Under the pieces are notes generated by a model. It was not told the origin of the DNA, made no database searches, and saw nothing but the letters and a program-made list of their open reading frames with translations. Of a stretch of DNA of 64,000 bases, positions 27,641 through 37,053 are shown one piece after another. The number at the start of each line of letters is the position of its first letter. The stretch's first letter is position 1. The stretch comes from Lentzea fradiae (GTDB lineage Bacteria; Actinomycetota; Actinomycetes; Mycobacteriales; Pseudonocardiaceae). The position numbers were made by a program, and so were the translations under genes. The DNA is taken from the NCBI RefSeq assembly GCF_900100955.1, contig NZ_FNCC01000019.1, forward strand, positions 1 through 64,000, written 5' to 3'.

Positions 27641-27670
27641 TTGAGAATGGCGTCCAAAAGCCGGTAAACG
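27641..27670 (+). promoter_or_regulatory. Candidate promoter for the rightward NRPS/PKS operon, with adjacent TTCGAACA box
   Basis: TTGAGA (27641-27646), an 18-nt spacer, then TAAACG (27665-27670), about 70 nt before the ATG of the first rightward NRPS. Immediately upstream, at 27630-27637, is TTCGAACA. The same octamer forms part of a palindrome upstream of the lysW promoter, so it may be a shared regulator site. Confidence 0.35.
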
Positions 27671-27738
27671 GGTACGCGAAATGATGACCCTCCGCTGCGG
27701 CCGACCATGTTAGCTTCGATTTCACGTGGCAGTCAGGA

Positions 27739-30700
27739 ATGCGGTTCGGCGGAGGTGGTCCACCGGTGTTCCCCGTTCGGCGCGACCCGGTCCCGGTGTC
27801 CTCCGCGCAGGAGCGGTTCTGGTTCGTCGACCAGCTCCGGCCGGGCACGGGCCTGCACAACCTCGCCTTCGGCGTGGACGTGGCGGGTGAGCTGGACACA
27901 GGGGCGGTCGAACGGGCGCTGACCCGGATCGTGCGGCGGCACGAGGTGCTGCGCACCCGGTTCGAGGTGCACGACGGCGCACTGACGCAGAGGTTCGCGG
28001 CCGGCCCCGGCGACGTGGTGGAGGTGCTCGAGGTCGGCGACGTGGCGCGGCTGGAGGACCTGACCTCCGAACTGGCGCACCGGCCGTTCGACTACGACGG
28101 CGGGCCGATGCTGCGGATGGCGCTGCTGCGTTCGGCGGCGGACCGGCACCGGCTCGTGCTCGTGGCGCACCACGCGGTCTTCGACGGCTGGTCGCTCGGG
28201 GTGTTCCTGGCCGAGTTCGCCGAGCTCTACCGCGCCGAGTCGACCGGCCGGTCCGCCGTGCTGCCGGAGCTGGAGCTGCACCACACCGACTACGCGGTGT
28301 GGGAGAGCCAGGCGCGGGAGAGCGGCGCTTTCGCCGAGGACCAGGCGTACTGGACCGCGCTGCTGGGCGCGGGCGGCGGGTCTCCACCCCTGGAGCAGGC
28401 CACCGACTTCCCCCGCCCGGCGCGGCCCCGGATGCGGGGACGGGCTCACCGGTTCACCGTGCCGGCCGAGCTGGCAGAGCGGGTCGGGCGGCTGGCCGCG
28501 GAGGAGTCGGCGACGCCGTTCACCGCGTGGCTGGCGCTGTTCGCGCTGCTGCTGCACCGCCGCGGCGGGCAGGAGGACCTCTGCGTGGGCGGGCCGGTGT
28601 CCCACCGCCCCGACGAGCGGTTCGAGCACGTGATCGGCCCCTTCCTCAACGTGCTGGTCTTCCGCTGCGACCTGAGCGGCGACCCGACGTTCCGCGAGCT
28701 GCTGGGCCGGCTGCGCGGCACGGTGACCGGAGCGCTGGCCCATCAGGGACTGCCGCTCCAAGCGTGGTCCGACGGTGCGGGCAGGCCGCGCGGGGCGGGT
28801 GCTCCGCCGTTCCGGGCCGCGCTGGCGTTCCAGCCCTCCGGCGGCGCCGAGGTCGATCTGGGCGAGGGCCTGGAGGTCAGGACGTTCCCGATCGAGGTCC
28901 GGCACGCGCAGAACGACCTGTCGCTGTTCCTCTCCCCCGCTGCTCAGGGCTTCGACGCGATGGCGCTCTACGACACCGACCTGTTCCGGGCGGACACGGT
29001 GGAACGGCTGTGCGGCGATCTGCTGGACCTGGCGCGGCGGCTGACCCGCGACCCCGACCTTCCTCTGCGCAGGGTGCGGGGCCGTACCGCCGAACGCCCG
29101 GAGCGCGCCGGCCGGGACGGGCTGTTCCCGCTGGCGCGCCAGCAGTACCGCTGGTGGGCCGCTGAGCGGGACCGGCCGGGCGACCCCGCGTGGAAGTCGG
29201 CCCGCGTCGTGACGGGCGCGTTCGACCCGGACGTGCTGAGAACCGCCCTCGCGGGGGTGGAGTGGCGCCACGAGGTGCTGCGCACGAGGCTGTGCGAGCA
29301 GGAGGGCGAGCCGCGGCTGCGGATCGCCGAACCCGGCGGGCTGGTCCTGCGCGAGCACGACCTGGAGTCGGAGGAGGAGCTGGCGACACTGGTGCGGCGG
29401 GTCGTCTCGGCTCCCGTCGACCTCACCGCCGACGCACCCGTCACCGCGGACCTGGCTCGGGTCGGCGGCAGGAGCGTGCTGCTACTGGCCGCACACCGGT
29501 TCGCCCTCGACGAGAACTCACTCGGCACGCTGCTGTCCGACCTCGTGGCCGGCCGTGCCGACGAGCAGGAGCTGGGGTTCGCGGACTACACGCTGTGGCA
29601 GCAAAGGCGATCGGGGAACGCCGGGCACCGGCTCGGCGCTCCCCCGGTGCTCACCCTGCCCGCGCCTCAGGGCGGGCAGGGCGCTGCCCGGCTTCCGCTG
29701 AGCGTTCCGGCCGAACGGCTGGACGCGTTGTGCGAGAGCGAGAACGTGCCGCTGCACGCGGTGGTGACCGCAGGGCTGGCCGTGGTGCTGGCGCGCTACG
29801 CGGGACGGCACGACCTCGTCATCGGCGCGTGCTCGGTGGACCGCGTGCTGCCGGGTGTCGCCGGCTGCTTCACCGACGTGCTGCCGGTCCGCGTCGAGGT
29901 GCGGGAGGAGGCGTCCTTCCGGGACCTGGTCCTCGCGACCGCGGCCGCGTGGGCGGACGCCGAGGCGGACCGGGACGTGCCCGCCGGCGCGGCGCCCTCG
30001 CCCACCGCGGTGGTGCGCCTGTCCGAGCCCGACCCGGCGGAGGTCGCGGACGCGAACCCGGGCACGCCGTTCGACCTCCTGGTCGACGTGCGGCGGCACC
30101 CCGGCGTGCTGGCGGGCGAGGTGCGCTACCGCGCTGACGCCGTGGCCGTGCCGGGGCTGGCCGGTCATCTCGCTCATCTGCTGACCGAGCTCGCCGCGCA
30201 TCCCGACCGGCCGACCGGGCGGACGCCGACCTTGCCGCCGGCGGAACACCGCGCCGTGCTCGGCGCGCTCGCCACACCGGATCTTCCCGGTGGTGACGCG
30301 ACGCTGCACGGCGGGTTCGAGGACTTCGCCGCCCGCACACCGGACGCGCCCGCGCTGGACGACGGCGGTCGCGAGTGGACCTACCGCGAGCTGAACGCGT
30401 GGGCCAACCGGATCGCACACGGCCTGATGCGAGCCGGGGTGACCGCCGGACGGCCGGTGGTGCTGCTGATGCGCAACGGACCGGTGGCGGTGGCCGCGTT
30501 GCTCGGGGTGCTGAAGGCGGGAGGGGCGTTCGCCTGCCTGGACCCGCGCACCCCCTCCGCCCGGCTGGAGCAGGTCCTCGCCGGCCTCGCTCCCGCACTG
30601 GTGCTCACCGACCAGGACACCGCGGCCGAACACGGCGCACTCGCGGACCTCGTGCTCGCGGAACACGCGGCCGGGCCGGGCGTCGCCGACTTCGCCGGGC

Positions 30701-32235
30701 AGCCGGCGGTCGATCCCGGCCTCGGCGTGAGACCCGGCGACCTGGCCTACGTCGCACACACGTCCGGGTCGACCGGCAGGCCCAAGGCGATCCCCCACCG
30801 CCACCGCGACCTGGCGCAGTTCGTCCGCTGGCAGAGCGAGGAGTTCGGCATCGGCCCCGGCGCCAGGGTCGGCCAGCTCGCGGCGCCGGCCTTCGACGTG
30901 GCGTACTGCGAGATCTTCGGCGCGCTGTGCCACGGCGCCACCCTGTGCCTCCGTCCGGCGGAGGGCGCCGCCGACCCGGCGGTGATCGGCGCGTGGCTGC
31001 ACGAACGGCGGATCACCCTGCTCCAGATCATCCCCCGGCTGTTCCGGGAGGTTCTGCGGGCACTGGACGCGCACGGGCTCGCCGAACGGCACCTCGCCGG
31101 TGTGCGCACCGTGCTGTTCGTGGGCGAGGCACTGCCGGCGGAGCTGGTGACCGGGCTGCTGCGGCGGTTCGACCGGCTGCGGCCGGTGAACGTGTACGGG
31201 CCGACCGAGGTGGTCGCGGCGACCTTCCACCCGGTCGAGCGGCCACCGGAGGGCACGGCCACCGTGCCGGTCGGGCGGCCCGTCCCCGGCAGGACCCTGG
31301 TGCTGTGCGACGAGGCGGGCCGGCTGTGCCCGCCGGGGGTGGCGGGCGAGATCTGGATCGGCAGCCGCTACCTGTCCGACGGCTACCGCGGCGACGAGGA
31401 GCAGACCCGGTCGCGCTACCGGTCCAGCCCGTTTCCCGAGCTGCCCGGTGTGCTCTACCGGACCGGCGACCTGGCGGTGCTGCGGCCGGACGGCCTGCTG
31501 ACCTTCGTGGGCCGCACGGACAACCAGGTGAAGCTGTCCGGCGTCCGGGTGGAGCTGGAGGAGGTCGAGGCCGCGGTGACCGCGCACCCCGGTGTGCGGG
31601 AGTGCGTCGCGCAGGTGCGCGTCCACGGCGAGTCCCAGCGGCTCGTCGTCCACGTGGTCGCCGACGGCCCGATCGACGACCTGACCGCGTTCCTGCGCCG
31701 CACGGCGCCACCGCAGCTGGTCCCCGCCGACGTCGTGCCGCTGGAGTCGTTGCCGCGCAACGCCAACGGCAAGGTCGACCGGGCCGCGCTGCCCGAGCCG
31801 CCCGCCCGCGCGTCCTCCGGCGGAGCCGAGCCCGGCACGCCGCTGGAGCGGCATCTGGCCGAGCTGGCCCGCGAGGTGCTGGGCGTGGACCGGGTCGGCC
31901 CCGCCGACGACCTGTTCGACCTGGGCGGCAACTCGTTGCAGGCCGCCCGGTTCGTCAACCGGATCAGGGACGCCTACGGCGTGGACGTCCCGCTCCAGGC
32001 CCTGCTGGAGAACCCGACCGTCGCCGCGACCGCCGCCGCGGTCGAGGACGCCCGGCGGGAACTGGGCCACGCCGACCGGCTGGCCAGGATCGAGCACGAC
32101 CTCGACCGGCTGTCCGACGACGAGGTGCACGCCCTGCTCGCCCGCCACCGGGCGGCGCAGACCGACCACGAACTGGAGAAGCGCGACCGCCATGGCACAG
32201 TCCCCAGCGGCACCAGCCGACCGGCCGGTGCGTGA
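27739..32235 (+). CDS. NRPS, C-C*-A-PCP (second C domain degenerate)
   Basis: 1498 residues. First C domain ~15-450 with intact HHAVFDG (~139). A second C-like domain ~455-840 has HRFALDE in place of HHxxxDG (~583), so its catalytic His is Arg and it should not condense. A domain ~860-1360 with TSGSTGRPKA (~1008), YGPTE and YRTGDLAVL; carrier LGGNSLQAA (Ser ~1397). The hand-read code is about D-V-C-Q-L-V-V-A-A-K. Its Gln and Leu at positions 278 and 299 recall what I remember of the beta-tyrosine code of SgcC1 (unverified). The next gene is an MIO enzyme whose start overlaps this gene by 44 nt, which supports a beta-amino acid substrate (inference). The GTG at 27766, with GGAGG 10 nt upstream, is an alternative start. 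Confidence 0.9.
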   Translation: MRFGGGGPPVFPVRRDPVPVSSAQERFWFVDQLRPGTGLHNLAFGVDVAGELDTGAVERALTRIVRRHEVLRTRFEVHDGALTQRFAAGPGDVVEVLEVGDVARLEDLTSELAHRPFDYDGGPMLRMALLRSAADRHRLVLVAHHAVFDGWSLGVFLAEFAELYRAESTGRSAVLPELELHHTDYAVWESQARESGAFAEDQAYWTALLGAGGGSPPLEQATDFPRPARPRMRGRAHRFTVPAELAERVGRLAAEESATPFTAWLALFALLLHRRGGQEDLCVGGPVSHRPDERFEHVIGPFLNVLVFRCDLSGDPTFRELLGRLRGTVTGALAHQGLPLQAWSDGAGRPRGAGAPPFRAALAFQPSGGAEVDLGEGLEVRTFPIEVRHAQNDLSLFLSPAAQGFDAMALYDTDLFRADTVERLCGDLLDLARRLTRDPDLPLRRVRGRTAERPERAGRDGLFPLARQQYRWWAAERDRPGDPAWKSARVVTGAFDPDVLRTALAGVEWRHEVLRTRLCEQEGEPRLRIAEPGGLVLREHDLESEEELATLVRRVVSAPVDLTADAPVTADLARVGGRSVLLLAAHRFALDENSLGTLLSDLVAGRADEQELGFADYTLWQQRRSGNAGHRLGAPPVLTLPAPQGGQGAARLPLSVPAERLDALCESENVPLHAVVTAGLAVVLARYAGRHDLVIGACSVDRVLPGVAGCFTDVLPVRVEVREEASFRDLVLATAAAWADAEADRDVPAGAAPSPTAVVRLSEPDPAEVADANPGTPFDLLVDVRRHPGVLAGEVRYRADAVAVPGLAGHLAHLLTELAAHPDRPTGRTPTLPPAEHRAVLGALATPDLPGGDATLHGGFEDFAARTPDAPALDDGGREWTYRELNAWANRIAHGLMRAGVTAGRPVVLLMRNGPVAVAALLGVLKAGGAFACLDPRTPSARLEQVLAGLAPALVLTDQDTAAEHGALADLVLAEHAAGPGVADFAGQPAVDPGLGVRPGDLAYVAHTSGSTGRPKAIPHRHRDLAQFVRWQSEEFGIGPGARVGQLAAPAFDVAYCEIFGALCHGATLCLRPAEGAADPAVIGAWLHERRITLLQIIPRLFREVLRALDAHGLAERHLAGVRTVLFVGEALPAELVTGLLRRFDRLRPVNVYGPTEVVAATFHPVERPPEGTATVPVGRPVPGRTLVLCDEAGRLCPPGVAGEIWIGSRYLSDGYRGDEEQTRSRYRSSPFPELPGVLYRTGDLAVLRPDGLLTFVGRTDNQVKLSGVRVELEEVEAAVTAHPGVRECVAQVRVHGESQRLVVHVVADGPIDDLTAFLRRTAPPQLVPADVVPLESLPRNANGKVDRAALPEPPARASSGGAEPGTPLERHLAELAREVLGVDRVGPADDLFDLGGNSLQAARFVNRIRDAYGVDVPLQALLENPTVAATAAAVEDARRELGHADRLARIEHDLDRLSDDEVHALLARHRAAQTDHELEKRDRHGTVPSGTSRPAGA

Positions 32236-33733
32236 GATCACCTCCGCGAACCACAGCCTCGCCGAACTGGGCGCGATCGCACGTGAGCGGCCGTTGCTGC
32301 GGCTGTCCGACGAGGTCGCCAAGACCATCGACGACGGCGCGCGGTACGTGCTGTCCATCTCCCGGCAGGACCGGCACATCTACGGCGTGAACACCGGGTT
32401 CGGCTCGCTGTGCGAGACCCGCATCCCGCCGGACCGGATGTCCGACCTCCAGCACAAGCACCTGATGTCGCACGCGTGCGGGGTGGGCGATCCGGTGCCG
32501 GAGCACATCTCCCGGCTGGTGATGCTGGTCAAGCTGCTCACCTTCCGGGCAGGGCACTCCGGGGTCTCCCTGGCCACCGTCGAGCGGATGATCGAGCACT
32601 GGAACGCGGGCGTCATCCCGGTGATCCCCCAGCGCGGCACGGTGGGGGCGAGCGGCGACCTCGCACCGCTGGCGCATCTGGCGCTGCCGCTGATCGGGCT
32701 GGGCGAGGTGTACCACCGCGGCCGGCGCGTCCCCGCGGCCGAGGCGCTGGCGGAGCTGGGCTGGCAGCCTCTCCGGCTGGGTCCCAAGGAGGGCCTGGCG
32801 CTGACCAACGGCGTGCAGTACATCAACTCGCTGGCCGCCGACTCGATCCTGCGCGCGGGCGAGCTGATCAAGTGCGCGGACGTGGTCTGCGCGCTGAGCA
32901 TCCAGGCGTTCAGCTGCGCGGAGACGTTCTACCAGAAGGTCCTGCACGACACCTCGCGGCACGAGGAGCGCGGTGTGGTCGCCGCGAACCTGCGCAAGCT
33001 GCTGGAGGACAGCAACCACCACACGCTCCCCGGCTGCAACGCGGCCAAGGAGGACCCGTACTCGTTCCGATGCGCTCCCCAGGTGCACGCCGCGGTCCGC
33101 CAGACCCACGGCTTCGCCGACGGCGTGGTGGAGCGCGAGTGCAACAGCGTCTCGGACAACCCGCTGTTCTTCGCCGACACCGACCAGGTGATCCTCGGCG
33201 GCAACCTGCACGGCGAGTCCACCGCGTTCGCGCTGGACTTCCTGGCCATCGCGATGAGCGAGCTGGCCAACATCTCGGAGCGGCGGACCTACCAGCTGCT
33301 GTCCGGCCAGCACGGGCTGCCCAGCTTCCTGGCCGCCGAGCCCGGTCTGGACTCCGGGCTGATGATCCCGCAGTACACCTCGGCGGCGCTGGTCAACGAG
33401 AACAAGGTGCTGGCCACCCCCGCCAGCGTGGACACCATCCCGACCTGCCAGCTCCAGGAGGACCACGTCAGCATGGGCGGCACCAGCGCCTACAAGCTCG
33501 ACCGGATCATCCGCAACACCGAGTACGTGCTGGCGATCGAGCTGCTGACCGCGGTGCAGGCCATCGACCTCAACCCGGGTCTACGCCTGTCGGCGGCAAC
33601 GCGGTCCATTGTGGACGAGTTCAGGGAGCGCGTGCCCTTCCTGGCCGAGGACCGGTTGCAGGCTGCCGACGTCGAGCAGGCCCGTGCGCACCTGCGCGCC
33701 CACCGGTCCGACTGGGCCGCCGCACTGGCGTGA
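32192..33733 (+). CDS. MIO-dependent aromatic amino acid aminomutase or ammonia-lyase (HAL/TAM family)
   Basis: 513 residues, typical for bacterial HAL-type enzymes. The Ala153-Ser154-Gly155 triad in GTVGASGDLAPLAH cyclises to the electrophilic MIO cofactor. Catalytic Tyr64 lies in IYGVNTGFGS; the substrate-ring-contacting His lies in LMSHACGVG; Asn in LTNGVQY, Arg in EDPYSFRC and the Glu motif QEDHVSMG are present. HAL and TAM both carry this His, so the ring (imidazole or phenol) cannot be decided by eye. In HAL-type lyases the product is the acrylate; in TAM-type mutases the beta-amino acid. The gene sits inside an NRPS operon and overlaps by 44 nt an NRPS whose code resembles a beta-amino-acid code, so a 2,3-aminomutase is favoured (inference). 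Confidence 0.85.
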   Translation: MAQSPAAPADRPVREITSANHSLAELGAIARERPLLRLSDEVAKTIDDGARYVLSISRQDRHIYGVNTGFGSLCETRIPPDRMSDLQHKHLMSHACGVGDPVPEHISRLVMLVKLLTFRAGHSGVSLATVERMIEHWNAGVIPVIPQRGTVGASGDLAPLAHLALPLIGLGEVYHRGRRVPAAEALAELGWQPLRLGPKEGLALTNGVQYINSLAADSILRAGELIKCADVVCALSIQAFSCAETFYQKVLHDTSRHEERGVVAANLRKLLEDSNHHTLPGCNAAKEDPYSFRCAPQVHAAVRQTHGFADGVVERECNSVSDNPLFFADTDQVILGGNLHGESTAFALDFLAIAMSELANISERRTYQLLSGQHGLPSFLAAEPGLDSGLMIPQYTSAALVNENKVLATPASVDTIPTCQLQEDHVSMGGTSAYKLDRIIRNTEYVLAIELLTAVQAIDLNPGLRLSAATRSIVDEFRERVPFLAEDRLQAADVEQARAHLRAHRSDWAAALA

Positions 33734-33744
33734 GGGAGACGGAC

Positions 33745-36700
33745 ATGACTTCGGCGGCGGAGGAACGGCGGGCACTGGCCGAACTGCTGCTGCGCGAGCA
33801 GCTGGCGGCCGAACGGGCGGAAGCGGGAATCCGGCGGCGCCCGGACCCGCGGGATCCCGTGCCGTTGTCCCCCGCGCAGCAGCGCATCTGGCTCGTCGAG
33901 CGGCTCAACCCCGGCACCGGGCTGCACAACGAGCTGGTCGCGGTGCGGCTGCGCGGTCCGTTCGACGCCGGCCGGATCGCCCCGTGCGTGGCGGAGGTGG
34001 TGCGCCGCCACGAGGCGCTGCGCACCGCCTTCACCACGGTCGGCGGCGAACCGGTGCAGGTGGTGACGGACGAGGTGGTGCCGGACGTGCGGGTCGAGTC
34101 CGTGACGCACCTGCCCGCCGATGCCCGGGAGTCCGCCGCGCACGGGATGGTGCGGGAGTCGGCCACCCGGCTCTTCGACCTGAGCCGCCCTCCGCTGCTG
34201 CGGGTGCTGGTCGTCGCACTGGCCGACGACGACCACCTGCTCGCGGTCACCGCGCACCACGTCGTGTCCGACGGCTGGTCCATCCGCATCGTGCTGAACG
34301 AGCTGATGGCCCACTACCGCGGCGGGCCGCGACCGGCCGACCCGCCGGTGCAGTTCGCCGACTACGCGGTCTGGCAGCGCGAGCAGCTGGAGAGCGGGGC
34401 GCTGGCCGGGCAGCTCGACTACTGGCGGCAGCGGCTCGGCGGCGCGCCACCGGAGCTGGAGCTGCCGGCCGACCGCGAACGGCCGCACGTGCCCACCCAC
34501 CGCGGCGGCGAGCACACCTTCACCGTGCCCGCGGCCACGGTCGCGGCGCTCACCAGGCTCGCCCGCGACGCGAACGCCACGGTGTTCATGGTGCTGGTGG
34601 CCGCGTTCCAGGCCCTGCTGGCCCGGTACTCCGGACAGGACGACATCGTCGTCGGCACCCCCACCGCCGGGCGTCCGCGCACCGAGACCGAAGGCGTGGT
34701 CGGCTGCTTCATCAACCCCGTGGCGCTGCGCGTCTCCCTGGAGGGCGACCCGGCGTTCCGGGAGCTGCTCGACCGGGTGCGGACGGCGGTGCTCGGCGCG
34801 TTCGCCCACCAGGACGTGCCGTTCGAGCAGGTGGTGGAGCAGGCCCAGGCACGCAGGCAGCCCGGCCTCAACCCGCTCTACCAGGTCATGATCACCCTGC
34901 ACAACACGCCGCTCGACGTCCGGGCCCCGGCCGGGGTGCGGGCCGAGCTGGTGCCGGGCCTGGGCGGGCACGCGAAGCTGGACCTCACGCTCGGCCTGGT
35001 CGAGGAACGCGGCGGGCTGACCGGTCACCTCGAGTACAGCACCGACCTGTTCGACCACGGCACCGCGGAACGGCTGGCCGGCCACTTCACCACGCTGCTC
35101 GACGGCGTGGCCGCCGACCCCGGCCGGCGGCTGGGCGACCTGCCGCTGCTCACCGCGGACGAGCGGGCCGCCCTGCTCGCGGGCTGGACCCGGCCGATCA
35201 CCACCCCCGAGCCCGAGCGGTGCCTGCACGAGATCGTCGCCGAGCACGCGCGTGCCACGCCGGACGCGGTGGCCGTGGTCGACGGCGACCGGCGGATCGG
35301 CTACGCCGAGCTCGACGCGCGGGCCGAGCGGCTGGCCGCGTGGCTGCGCTCGCTGGGCGTGCGCCGCGGCACCCCGGTGGTGCTGTGCCTGCCGCGCGGT
35401 GCCGAGCAGGTCATCGCGATCCTGGGAGTGCTCAAGGCGGGCGGCGCGTACGTGCCGGTGGCCGCGGACGACCCGGCGGAGCGGGTGCGGCTGGTGCTCG
35501 AGAGCACCGGTGCGCCGCTGCTGCTGACCACCACCGCGCTGCTGGAGGGGATTTCCCGGACGCCCGTGCCGGTGCTGGCGGTGGAGGCCACCCCCGCCGA
35601 GGTCGACGCGCCACCGGCGGAGCGGGGCGACCCGGCCGACCTGGCCTACGTGTTCCACACCTCCGGCTCCACCGGCAGGCCCAAGGGGGTGCAGATCGAG
35701 CACCGCAACGTCGTGCGGCTGGTCCGGGATCTCGGTGAGCTCTACGGGATATCGGCGCACGACACCTGGTCGATGTTCCACTACTACGGCTTCGACGTGT
35801 CCGTGTGGGAGATGTTCGGTGCCCTGCTGCACGGCGGACGGCTCGTGCTCGTGCCGCAGAACGCCGTCCACTTCCCCGAGGCGCTGCATCGGTTGCTGGC
35901 CGCCGAAGGCGTCACCGTGCTGTCCCAGACGCCCACCGCGTTCGCCGGGCTGATCGCCGCCGACCGGAGCTCGGCCCAGCGGCTGGACCGCCTGCGGCTG
36001 CTCGTCCTCGGCGGGGAGCGGCTGGACTTCCGGCTGCTGGCCGACTGGTACGAGCGGTACCCGGCGGACGCGCCCCTGGTGGCCAACCTGTACGGCCCCA
36101 CGGAGACCACGATCTGGGTGACCCACCGCGCGATGTCCCCCGCCGACACCGGCTCCGCCCGCAGCTTCCTCGGCGGGCCGCTGCCCTCGGGGCGGCTGCT
36201 GGTGGCCGACGACCGGCTGGAGCCGGTCCCGACCGGCGTACCCGGCGAGCTGATCATCGCGGGTCCCCTGGTCGGCCGCGGCTACCTCGACCGGCCCGAG
36301 GAGCAACGACTGCGGTTCGTGCCGGACCCGCACGTCCCCGGCAGGCTGTGCTACCGCTCCGGTGACCTGGTCCGCCTCACCGCGAACGGTGACCTGGAGT
36401 TCCTGCGCCGGATCGACGACCAGGTCAAGGTGCGCGGCTTCCGGATCGAGCTCGGCGAGGTCGAGGTGGCGCTGCGGGCACACCCGGACGTGGTCGACGC
36501 CGTCGCCGCGGTGCACCGGGACGACGACGGGTCCGCGTCGCTGGTGGCCTACGTGGTGAGCACGTCCGTGCCGCCGCCCGGTGCCCGGGACCTGCGTGCC
36601 TTCCTGGCGGACAGGCTGCCCGGCTACCTGGTGCCCTCCCGGATCGGTCACCTGGACCGGGTGCCGGCCACGGCGAGCGGCAAGGTCGACCGCCGCTCGC

Positions 36701-37053
36701 TGCCGCCGATCGCGGCGGAGCGACGCGACCACGTGCCGCCCGCCAACGCCATCGAGGCGGTGCTGGCCGAGGCGTGGTCGCGACTGCTCGGCGCGGAGCG
36801 GGTCAGCGTGGTGGACAACGTCTTCGAGCTGGGCGCGCACTCACTGCTGGCACTGCGGTTGCACCGGATGGTGCGCGACGAGCTGCCCGGCTTCGACGCC
36901 ATCGACATCTTCCAGCACCCCACCGTCCGCGGCCTGGCCGAGCACGTGACCTCCGCGCCGGCCACGGCGCACCTGGACGAGGCGCGCGAGCGGGCGGCCC
37001 GTCGCAAGTGGGCACGGGAAGACCGGCGCGGGAGCGAGGAGGGACAGCGGTGA
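33745..37053 (+). CDS. NRPS, single module C-A-PCP
   Basis: 1102 residues. C domain ~40-460 with intact HHVVSDG (~170), then A ~490-990 with TSGSTGRPKG, FDVSVWEMFG, YGPTETTIW, YRSGDLVRL and ASGKVDR, and a carrier domain with ELGAHSLLAL (Ser ~1031; the second Gly of the usual LGGxS is Ala). The hand-read code is about D-V-W-S-V-G-L-I-W-K; I do not recognise a clear substrate. Known function: activates one amino acid as an acyl adenylate, loads it on its carrier and condenses the upstream chain onto it. ATG 33745 has GGGAG upstream and lies 11 bp after the MIO gene stop. Its TGA overlaps the GTG of the PKS gene, and its carrier is the natural donor for that KS (inference). Confidence 0.92.
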   Translation: MTSAAEERRALAELLLREQLAAERAEAGIRRRPDPRDPVPLSPAQQRIWLVERLNPGTGLHNELVAVRLRGPFDAGRIAPCVAEVVRRHEALRTAFTTVGGEPVQVVTDEVVPDVRVESVTHLPADARESAAHGMVRESATRLFDLSRPPLLRVLVVALADDDHLLAVTAHHVVSDGWSIRIVLNELMAHYRGGPRPADPPVQFADYAVWQREQLESGALAGQLDYWRQRLGGAPPELELPADRERPHVPTHRGGEHTFTVPAATVAALTRLARDANATVFMVLVAAFQALLARYSGQDDIVVGTPTAGRPRTETEGVVGCFINPVALRVSLEGDPAFRELLDRVRTAVLGAFAHQDVPFEQVVEQAQARRQPGLNPLYQVMITLHNTPLDVRAPAGVRAELVPGLGGHAKLDLTLGLVEERGGLTGHLEYSTDLFDHGTAERLAGHFTTLLDGVAADPGRRLGDLPLLTADERAALLAGWTRPITTPEPERCLHEIVAEHARATPDAVAVVDGDRRIGYAELDARAERLAAWLRSLGVRRGTPVVLCLPRGAEQVIAILGVLKAGGAYVPVAADDPAERVRLVLESTGAPLLLTTTALLEGISRTPVPVLAVEATPAEVDAPPAERGDPADLAYVFHTSGSTGRPKGVQIEHRNVVRLVRDLGELYGISAHDTWSMFHYYGFDVSVWEMFGALLHGGRLVLVPQNAVHFPEALHRLLAAEGVTVLSQTPTAFAGLIAADRSSAQRLDRLRLLVLGGERLDFRLLADWYERYPADAPLVANLYGPTETTIWVTHRAMSPADTGSARSFLGGPLPSGRLLVADDRLEPVPTGVPGELIIAGPLVGRGYLDRPEEQRLRFVPDPHVPGRLCYRSGDLVRLTANGDLEFLRRIDDQVKVRGFRIELGEVEVALRAHPDVVDAVAAVHRDDDGSASLVAYVVSTSVPPPGARDLRAFLADRLPGYLVPSRIGHLDRVPATASGKVDRRSLPPIAAERRDHVPPANAIEAVLAEAWSRLLGAERVSVVDNVFELGAHSLLALRLHRMVRDELPGFDAIDIFQHPTVRGLAEHVTSAPATAHLDEARERAARRKWAREDRRGSEEGQR

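Noticed and set aside
33490..36840. A 1116-codon minus-strand frame opposite the single-module NRPS
   Set aside because: No motif; the plus-strand C, A and PCP motifs are complete.
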